Of a stretch of 19,487 nucleotides of DNA, positions 8,729-14,748 are shown one piece after another. The stretch lies in NCBI GenBank assembly GCA_002433485.1, contig DJIF01000014.1:55830-75316 (forward strand), in the 5' to 3' direction. The notes beneath the pieces were generated by a model that was not told where the DNA came from, ran no database searches, and worked only from the letters and a program-made list of their open reading frames with translations. This DNA is from Deltaproteobacteria bacterium UBA6601. GTDB taxonomy: Bacteria; Myxococcota_A; UBA796; UBA9615. The first letter of the stretch is position 1, and every line of letters starts with the position of its first letter. A program made the translations under genes and the position numbers.

Positions 8729-8832
8729 GCTCTCCTTACCGGACACTCTAGACCATTGGGGTGGTAGCTCGAACCGGGACCCTTGTTGCTGGTCTCAGTA
8801 AAGCCTTCATGGCGGCAGCGCCTGCGCCCGTC

Positions 8833-8851
8833 TATGATGGATTCGAAAGGG
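8833..8851 (+). promoter_or_regulatory. Possible -10 box and ribosome binding site for the radical SAM gene
   Basis: TATGAT (8833-8838) matches the sigma-70 -10 consensus in five of six positions. GAAAGGG (8845-8851) follows, five bases before GTG 8857. No convincing -35 box is seen 16-18 bases upstream. A transcript starting near 8845 would have a very short leader. It would exclude the GTG at 8761 and the ATG at 8809 as starts. On the opposite strand TAGAGT (8750-8745) is a weak candidate -10 for the divergent membrane operon. Confidence 0.35.
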
Positions 8852-8856
8852 TAGCT

Positions 8857-10260
8857 GTGAGCAAGCCAGACGTCCTCTTTATTGAGCCGGGTTACATCCC
8901 CGACAGTCTCATCGAGCGCATCGCGACCTCAACGATGCCACCGCTTGGCTTGTTGCAGGTCGCGGCGATGCTGGAGTTGGATGGCTACCCGGTGCATGCC
9001 CTGGACTTCTCGGTCATGCCTATGGATGGCCGCTTACAACGTGCGGTCCACCGCTATGATCCCGCGTTCATCGGCTTCTCCTGTACAGCGCCCTGTCTGC
9101 CGAACGTGCAGCAGATGGTTCGTGAGATCCGCGACATGGGCTGTGATGCGGTGCTGCTGTGTGGTGGCTATGACGCAACCGCACGGCCCGAGGTCTATCT
9201 GCGACGTGGACTTGCCGATGTGGTGGTTCTGGGTGAGGGGGAGTTTTCTACTGGTGAGGTGCTTGCCGCCTGGCCGAACATCGAGGATGTCCCTGGAATA
9301 GCCTTCCTGCGGGATGGTGAGGTGGTCTCCAACCCCCAGCGGCAGCGCAATAAGAGCCTTGACGAGCTGCCCTATCCAGCGCGTCACCTGTTGCCCATGG
9401 ATCTCTACCGGCTGGCGCCGGGCTATCGGCAGAGTCCCAAGTCCACCTCAGTGTTCTTTCACCGTGGCTGTCCTCACCAGTGCACATTCTGCGATCGCAC
9501 GATCTTCGGCCAGAAGATGAGCTTTCGTTCGGCCGACTCGATCATTGCTGAGCTGAAGTTTCTGAGTGAAACCTATGGAACCACCGAGTTTCGCTTCCAC
9601 GACGACCGCTTTCTGGTGCATCCACGCCGGGCTGAAGAGCTGCTTGACAAGATGATCGAGCAGGATCTGGGCTTTACCTGGCTGTGTGCTGAGCGGGTCG
9701 ATCGCCTGGATCCGCGCCTGCTTGCCAAGATGAAGCGTGCTGGCTGCTATCGCATCGAGTCGGGGGTCGAGGCGGGCTCGCAGCGGGTGCTCGACTTGAT
9801 CCGTAAGGGGATCAAGAAAGAGCAGGCGATCGAGGCCTTTCATCGGGCGCAGGATGCTGGCATCAGCCTGCTGAGCAATTTCATCCTTGGCTTCCCCACC
9901 GAGACCCGGGCCGAGATGGAGGAGACCATCGACTTTGCCATTGAGATGCGCCCTGATTACGCGGCCTTCTTTATGTTTCAGCCTTATCCCGGCAGCAACA
10001 TCGCGACCGAGTTCGATCTGCCCTGGGATGACGATCACCGTCGCTTTTCTCGCCTACCCCATGAGAGCTACACCTTGAGCAATGCGGAGATGGAGGGCGT
10101 GATCGATTTGGCTTATCGCAAGTTCTATCTGCATCCCATGCGGGCCTGGCGTCTCGCCCGCCAGGTGGACCACCCCGAGGACATTCTGACCATGGGCATG
10201 GCGGCGGTGTCCATGATGAGGGGCGGGTTCGCTGGGGGTACTGGCGCCCCCGCTGCGTGA
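8857..10260 (+). CDS. B12-binding-domain radical SAM enzyme
   Basis: With the GTG at 8857 the product has 467 residues. The frame extends to a GTG at 8761, but 8857 has GAAAGGG five bases upstream and gives a normal beginning, SKPDVLFIEPGY. Residues 3-130 form a B12-binding-type Rossmann domain, with PPLGLLQVAAML (28-39), IGFSCTAP (72-79), LLCGGYDATARPE (100-112) and GEGE (126-129). The DxHxxG cobalamin-ligand motif is absent, so a base-off mode is likely if cobalamin is bound at all. The radical SAM motif CPHQCTFC (Cys205, 209, 212) follows the usual LPYPARHLLP linker. Later blocks include ESGVEAGSQRVL (301-312) and FILGFPTET (342-350). This class methylates or rearranges unactivated carbons or attaches sulfur. 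The substrate is unknown. It is followed after 28 bp by the PLP enzyme, so they are probably co-transcribed. Confidence 0.85.
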   Translation: MSKPDVLFIEPGYIPDSLIERIATSTMPPLGLLQVAAMLELDGYPVHALDFSVMPMDGRLQRAVHRYDPAFIGFSCTAPCLPNVQQMVREIRDMGCDAVLLCGGYDATARPEVYLRRGLADVVVLGEGEFSTGEVLAAWPNIEDVPGIAFLRDGEVVSNPQRQRNKSLDELPYPARHLLPMDLYRLAPGYRQSPKSTSVFFHRGCPHQCTFCDRTIFGQKMSFRSADSIIAELKFLSETYGTTEFRFHDDRFLVHPRRAEELLDKMIEQDLGFTWLCAERVDRLDPRLLAKMKRAGCYRIESGVEAGSQRVLDLIRKGIKKEQAIEAFHRAQDAGISLLSNFILGFPTETRAEMEETIDFAIEMRPDYAAFFMFQPYPGSNIATEFDLPWDDDHRRFSRLPHESYTLSNAEMEGVIDLAYRKFYLHPMRAWRLARQVDHPEDILTMGMAAVSMMRGGFAGGTGAPAA

Positions 10261-10288
10261 TAGGCTCGCGCCGCCTCGGGAGGGTGTC

Positions 10289-12064
10289 ATGAGCAGCAGA
10301 TCAGGTTCCAGTGAAAAGGCTTCTGAGCAGCTAATCGGGCGGATCAGCAGCTCGATCATTGGCTCCGATCGGGTCATTGATGGTCCCTACGGGCCACGTC
10401 GGGTCACCTACGCTGACTATACGGCCTCGGGGCGCTCCATCTCCTTCATTGAGGACTTCCTGCGCGAGGAGGTGATGCCTTTATATGCGAACACCCACAC
10501 TGAAAGTTCGGGCACCGGCCTGCAGACCACCCGTTTTCGGGAGGACGCGCGGCGGATCATTCATGAGGCGGTCGGCGGTGGTCCCGATGATGTGGTCATC
10601 TTTGCCGGCTCGGGGGCGACTGGTGCGATCAACAAGATGGTCGACATCCTCAACTTGAGGCTGCCGGCCAACCTCGATTCGGAGTATGGCTTTACTGCCC
10701 AGATCCCCCCTGAGAAGCGGCCGGTGGTCTTCATCGGACCCTACGAGCATCACAGTAACGAGCTGCCCTGGCGGGAGTCCATCGCTGATGTAGTGACCAT
10801 CGATGAGGATGCCGATGGGCGGGTGGACCTGGGGCACCTTGAGCGGGAGCTTGAGCGCTACGCCGACCGCCCGCTCAAGATCGGCAGCTTCTCGGCGGCC
10901 TCTAATGTCACCGGAATAGGCTCCGACACCTGTGGGATTTCGGTGTTGTTACATCGCTATGGAGCGCTGTCGTTCTGGGATTTCGCTGCGGCCGGACCTT
11001 ACGTCGAGATCGAGATGAACATGAGCGATTTCTGCGGCGGTACTGAGCTTGCTTACAAGGACGCCATCTTTCTGTCACCGCATAAGTTCATCGGTGGGCC
11101 TGGGACCCCCGGCCTGCTTATCGCCAAGCGGCACCTCTTTCGCAACCTGGTTCCAGCCAGCCCCGGTGGAGGTACGGTGAGCTATGTCAATGAGGTTGAG
11201 CACCGCTATCTCGATGATCCCATCCATCGCGAGGAGGGCGGCACCCCTGCCATTCTTGAGTCCATTCGAGCTGGGCTGGTATTTCAGCTGAAAGACGCGG
11301 TTGGTCACGAAGCGATTCGAGGCCGAGAGGCATCCTTCATTCGTCAGGCGATCGACAGTTGGAGCTCCAGCGACAATATTCGCATCCTTGGTAACCACGA
11401 CGCCTGGCGCCTCTCTATTGTGTCCTTCATGGTGCGCTACGAGGACAGCTACTTGCATCACAATTTTGTGGTTGCCCTGCTCAATGACCTTTTTGGCATC
11501 CAAGCGCGCGGTGGTTGCTCCTGTGCGGGTCCCTATGGACATCGACTGCTTGGCATTGATCTGACCACCTCACGTGAATTTGAGCGGGAGGTGTTGTGCG
11601 GCAGTGAGGGGGTCAAGCCGGGTTGGGCCAGGGTCAACTTCAACTACTTCCTCAGCGATGAAGTGGTGGACTTCATCCTCTCTGCAGTGCACTTCGTCGC
11701 AGAGCATGGTTGGAAGCTGCTGCCTCATTATGAGTTCTTTCCCCGCACCGGTCAGTGGCGCCATCGCTCCGGCGCAGCGCAGGCCCCCTTGCGGCTGACT
11801 GACATCAGCTATCGGCGTGGGCGCCTTGAGTACAGCAGCAGTCATCGCACTGCGCCTGAGTGGACCTTGCCTTCCTATCTTGATCAGGCCTTGCAGATCG
11901 TCGAAGCGGCCCAGCGAGACTACGCTTCTACTCAGGTACAGGAGCCCGAGCTTTCCGCCGACTTCGAGCACCTGCGGTGGTTCCCGATGCCATCTGAGGT
12001 GCTGGCTCGCTACCGGGGCGGAGAGCGCAGCGTTTCGGACCATCCACTTCAGCGTTCCTACTGA
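10289..12064 (+). CDS. Class-V PLP-dependent enzyme, cysteine desulfurase/selenocysteine lyase-like, long form
   Basis: The protein has 591 residues, about 180 more than SufS. The ATG is preceded by GGGAGGG with about five bases spacing. Fold-type I class-V landmarks are YANTHTESSG (66-75), AGSGATGAINK (106-116), EHHSNELPW (153-161, like EHHxNxxPW of SufS), SNVTG (205-209), FWDFAAAGPY with cofactor-binding Asp231, and SPHKFIGGPGTPG with the predicted PLP Schiff-base Lys266. RGGCSCAGP (407-415) aligns with RxGxxCAxP of group II cysteine desulfurases, putting Cys412 at the catalytic position, with Cys410 and Ser411 where SufS has His-His. The last 120 or so residues are an extension not recognised. 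The expected chemistry is C-S lysis or transamination; the product is unknown. Position directly after the radical SAM gene suggests the two share a pathway. Confidence 0.82.
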   Translation: MSSRSGSSEKASEQLIGRISSSIIGSDRVIDGPYGPRRVTYADYTASGRSISFIEDFLREEVMPLYANTHTESSGTGLQTTRFREDARRIIHEAVGGGPDDVVIFAGSGATGAINKMVDILNLRLPANLDSEYGFTAQIPPEKRPVVFIGPYEHHSNELPWRESIADVVTIDEDADGRVDLGHLERELERYADRPLKIGSFSAASNVTGIGSDTCGISVLLHRYGALSFWDFAAAGPYVEIEMNMSDFCGGTELAYKDAIFLSPHKFIGGPGTPGLLIAKRHLFRNLVPASPGGGTVSYVNEVEHRYLDDPIHREEGGTPAILESIRAGLVFQLKDAVGHEAIRGREASFIRQAIDSWSSSDNIRILGNHDAWRLSIVSFMVRYEDSYLHHNFVVALLNDLFGIQARGGCSCAGPYGHRLLGIDLTTSREFEREVLCGSEGVKPGWARVNFNYFLSDEVVDFILSAVHFVAEHGWKLLPHYEFFPRTGQWRHRSGAAQAPLRLTDISYRRGRLEYSSSHRTAPEWTLPSYLDQALQIVEAAQRDYASTQVQEPELSADFEHLRWFPMPSEVLARYRGGERSVSDHPLQRSY

Positions 12065-12083
12065 GGTTTTGGTTGATCTTTGC

Positions 12084-12111
12084 TCGACCGGCACTCTGGA
12101 GGCGCTAAGCT
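12084..12111 (+). promoter_or_regulatory. Possible sigma-70-type promoter of the lipoprotein gene
   Basis: TCGACC (12084-12089) and TAAGCT (12106-12111) are separated by 16 bases, a reasonable but imperfect -35/-10 pair. They lie about 58 bases before the ATG at 12169. The ATG has its own GAGGGG (12155-12160) eight bases upstream. The 104-base gap after the PLP gene, with no terminator seen, leaves read-through possible. Confidence 0.35.
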
Positions 12112-12168
12112 GAGGTCACAGGTTTCGGATCCATTGGCCTGTTGAGTCGTGCTTGAGGGGGCCCAGCG

Positions 12169-14733
12169 ATGTTGACCTTTCGTTACCTGTTCACGGCCCT
12201 GGTCATTTGCATGTTGGTGCCGCTGAGTGCTTGCGAGGTGCTGCAGAATCTCTCACTGGACGATGACGACTCCAGCGCCGCCGACGATGACGACTCCAGC
12301 GCCGCCGACGATGACGACTCCAGCGCCGCCGACGATGACGACTCCAGCGCCGTCGACGATGACGATTCGGCCCAGGACTCAGCTATTGACGGGGACGGTG
12401 ATGGAGTGCCCCACGAGCTGGACTGTAACGATGCTGATCCGCTGGTTTACCCCGGTGCTGAGGAGCGCTGTGATCACTATGACAATGATTGTGACGGGGC
12501 TGTGGATGAAGACGACGCAGTCGACGCTCCGAACTGGTACGCCGATACCGATGGCGATGGTTACGGGGTGGCGGGGAGCAGCAGGCGAGCATGTGACGCG
12601 CCGCACGGACATTCGGCCCATGCCGGCGACTGCGACGATGACGATGCGGCTTTTCACCCCGGTGCAACCGAGGCTGACTGCACGGATCCCGCCGACTACA
12701 ACTGTGATGGGGCGGTAGCCTGGGCCGATGCTGACAGCGACGGTCACGCCGCCTGCGTGGACTGTGACGACGAGGATCCGGGTATTGCTCCGTCTGCGGC
12801 AGAGCAGTGCAATGGGGTCGACGATGACTGCGATGGCCAGACCGATGAGTCAGGTGCCCTGGGTGAGAGCCAGTTCTTTGCCGATCTGGATGGGGATGGA
12901 GCCGGCAACCCGGCCCTTTCGGTGAGCTCATGCTCTGCTCCACCAGGCCACGTCGCCGACTCCGGGGACTGCGATGATCTCGATGCCAGCGCCGCCCCAG
13001 GTCTTGCCGAGAGTTGCGATGGGGCTGACAACAACTGTGACGGCGTTGTGGATGAGGGCGTGCAGATCCCTTTTTATCTCGACTCGGACGGGGACAGTTA
13101 CGGTGCTCCTGGGTTTTCGGTTGCTGCATGCGCGCTGCCGCCGGGCCATAGCGTCAATGACTTTGACTGCAATGACGGTCTGGCCACCGTCAATCCAGGG
13201 ATACCTGAGCAGTGTGACGGCGTCGACAACAACTGTGATGGCGCCACCGATGAAGGAGTCACCTCAACGTTCTATCTGGACTTTGATGGCGACGGGCTAG
13301 GTGACCCCGGTTCGCCTGTTAACGCCTGCCTTGCCCCGCCGGGTACCGTTGCTAATGACGCCGATTGTAACGATGGTTCTGCTGCGGCCTATTCGGGGGC
13401 ACTGGAGGTCTGTGACGGTATTGATAACGACTGTAATGGCGCGGTGGATGAGGCCGATGCCGGCTTTGATCCGGCCAGCCTGATCAGCTGGTACCTGGAT
13501 TCCGATGGCGATGGCTATGGGACCTCTGCCTCCTCCCAGTTGGCCTGCCAGCCGCCTGCCGATCATGTTGACAATGCTGACGATTGCGATGACTCCTCGG
13601 CGCAAGTCAATCCAGCCACGCCCTGGTATCCGGATCTGGACGGTGATGACTATGGTGACCCGATCGGAGCGGTTCTTTCTTGCCTGGCGGTAGCGGGAAT
13701 GATCGCCGACAGCAGCGATTGTGATGACAGCGATCCGGCCTTGAATCCGGAGACCTTGTGGTTTGAGGACTTCGATGGCGATGGCCTGGGTAATGGGGGC
13801 AACAGCCAACAGTCCTGCATAGCGCCATCGGGCTACGTAGGTAACGCCGACGATTGCGATGACATGGCTTTTGGAGTTGGGTCCTGCCCCTTCACCGCCA
13901 TCCAATTCACCAACTGTGGCGCAACAGGCCCCAGTGGGCCGGTCCAAGGGGACTGCGACGCTGCCTATGTCGGGACCGATCTGGCTGGTGCGGTCACCGT
14001 CACTTCAGGCATTCAGCGCTGGACTGTTCCCCATACTCGCAACTACGTCATCGAGGCGATTGGGGCTCAGGGTGGTCAGAATACCGGGCACGGTTATTCG
14101 GGGGGGCGCGGCGCCTCGATGCGTGGAACCTTCTTGCTGACGGCTGGAACTGAACTGGACATCGTAGTGGGGCAGGCTGGCCTGGCCGCCAACGACAGTG
14201 CCGGTGGTGGGGGCGGTAGCTTTGTTGTCGATGCCGCTTCGACAACAGCTCTGATCGTTGCTGGCGGTGGCGGTGGCGGAGCGGAGAATGATGATGATGG
14301 CGCCAATATGAGCCTGTACAAGGATGCTGTTGTGGGCGAATGCGGTCAGGCAGCGCCGGCCCATAGCAGCTCCACGCCCAATCCAGGCGGCTGCGCTGGT
14401 AACGGCGGGACCAACGATCCAAACCAGTATGGCCAGGGAGCTGGAGGTGGGCTGCTCAGTGATGGTAGCGGTGCCGGCAACTACAACAACGGCCGCGCTT
14501 TTGTGAATGGCGCCGAGGGTGGGCCCAGCAATGGCGGCTTTGGCGGCGGTGGCAATGGCGGCGGCGATGGTGGTGGCGGCGGCGGCGGCTATTCGGGTGG
14601 CGCAGGCGGCTCAGGCGGCGGCAGTCCCGATGGTCCTGGTGGCGGTGGAGGCTCCTTTAACAGCGATAGCAATGGAATCAACGCGGGCGGTGTGAACGCC
14701 GGCCATGGCAGTGTCACCATCAGTCCCGGCTGA
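12169..14733 (+). CDS. Lipoprotein with DDDDSSAA repeats, MopE-like repeats and ALK/LTK-like glycine-rich domain
   Basis: The protein has 854 residues. A signal peptide ends in the lipobox LSAC, so Cys22 is the probable lipidation site. Residues 31-67 are acidic DDDDSSAA repeats, likely a flexible spacer. Residues 74-566 hold MopE-like repeats: five CDGxDNDCDGxxDE-type motifs (101, 214, 283, 349, 415), one decayed copy (171), and DxDGDGYG-type motifs at 124, 237, 303, 369, 442, 487 and 532. These Asp loops are expected to bind Ca2+ or other metals; MopE of Methylococcus binds copper. Residues 577-853 resemble the ALK/LTK glycine-rich domain, with FTNCGATGPSGPVQGDCDAAY, GIQRWTVPHTRNYVIEAIGA, VGQAG, AGGGGGG and a final GHGSVTI. 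The protein is probably exposed on the outer membrane surface as an adhesive or binding protein. The exact role is unknown. Confidence 0.85.
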   Translation: MLTFRYLFTALVICMLVPLSACEVLQNLSLDDDDSSAADDDDSSAADDDDSSAADDDDSSAVDDDDSAQDSAIDGDGDGVPHELDCNDADPLVYPGAEERCDHYDNDCDGAVDEDDAVDAPNWYADTDGDGYGVAGSSRRACDAPHGHSAHAGDCDDDDAAFHPGATEADCTDPADYNCDGAVAWADADSDGHAACVDCDDEDPGIAPSAAEQCNGVDDDCDGQTDESGALGESQFFADLDGDGAGNPALSVSSCSAPPGHVADSGDCDDLDASAAPGLAESCDGADNNCDGVVDEGVQIPFYLDSDGDSYGAPGFSVAACALPPGHSVNDFDCNDGLATVNPGIPEQCDGVDNNCDGATDEGVTSTFYLDFDGDGLGDPGSPVNACLAPPGTVANDADCNDGSAAAYSGALEVCDGIDNDCNGAVDEADAGFDPASLISWYLDSDGDGYGTSASSQLACQPPADHVDNADDCDDSSAQVNPATPWYPDLDGDDYGDPIGAVLSCLAVAGMIADSSDCDDSDPALNPETLWFEDFDGDGLGNGGNSQQSCIAPSGYVGNADDCDDMAFGVGSCPFTAIQFTNCGATGPSGPVQGDCDAAYVGTDLAGAVTVTSGIQRWTVPHTRNYVIEAIGAQGGQNTGHGYSGGRGASMRGTFLLTAGTELDIVVGQAGLAANDSAGGGGGSFVVDAASTTALIVAGGGGGGAENDDDGANMSLYKDAVVGECGQAAPAHSSSTPNPGGCAGNGGTNDPNQYGQGAGGGLLSDGSGAGNYNNGRAFVNGAEGGPSNGGFGGGGNGGGDGGGGGGGYSGGAGGSGGGSPDGPGGGGGSFNSDSNGINAGGVNAGHGSVTISPG
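12259..12369 (+). repeat. 24-bp tandem repeat encoding DDDDSSAA
   Basis: Units start at 12259, 12283, 12307 and 12331. The first three are identical, the fourth differs by one base (GTC for GCC), and a partial fifth (12355-12369) follows. Each unit encodes DDDDSSAA in frame, so gain or loss of a unit changes only the spacer length behind the lipid anchor. Near-identity at DNA level indicates recent or continuing slippage. Confidence 0.95.
12388..13866 (+). repeat. Coding repeat array of MopE-like metal-binding units
   Basis: The array encodes residues 74-566 of the lipoprotein. Units of roughly 66-70 residues pair a DxDGDGYG loop, a Cys-x-x-PxGH segment, a DCDD/DCND loop and a CDGxDNDCDG loop. 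From residue 484 the units shorten to 45 residues because the CDGxDNDCDG part is missing. The units are diverged at DNA level, unlike the 24-bp repeat, so they are older duplications. Confidence 0.8.
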
Positions 14734-14748
14734 GCTGCGTTCCTCAGC
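14729..14748. terminator. Small inverted repeat between convergent genes, possible weak terminator
   Basis: GCTGAG (14729-14734) and CTCAGC (14743-14748) form a 6-bp stem with an 8-nt loop, followed on the + strand by TTTGCTTG. The stop codons of both convergent genes lie at the stem, and only 10 bases separate the two stops. The stem is short and the T-run poor, so termination here is uncertain. No better candidate exists in this gap. Confidence 0.35.

Noticed and set aside
12259..12369. Tandem repeat considered as a CRISPR array or a DNA-binding iteron
   Set aside because: The units are contiguous without spacers, in frame and encode DDDDSSAA in a lipoprotein, so a coding repeat explains them fully.
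12383..13947. Antisense frames of 248 and 216 codons, and an alternative + frame, across the MopE-like repeats
   Set aside because: They arise because the Asp/Cys/Gly-rich codons of the repeat array lack stops in other frames. Their products are low-complexity Arg/His/Pro/Ser or Thr/Met/Pro sequences.
14509..14652. Glycine-codon-rich stretch considered as a low-complexity frameshift artefact
   Set aside because: The frame stays open through it and ends in GHGSVTI, the normal end of this domain type, so it is a genuine coding part.
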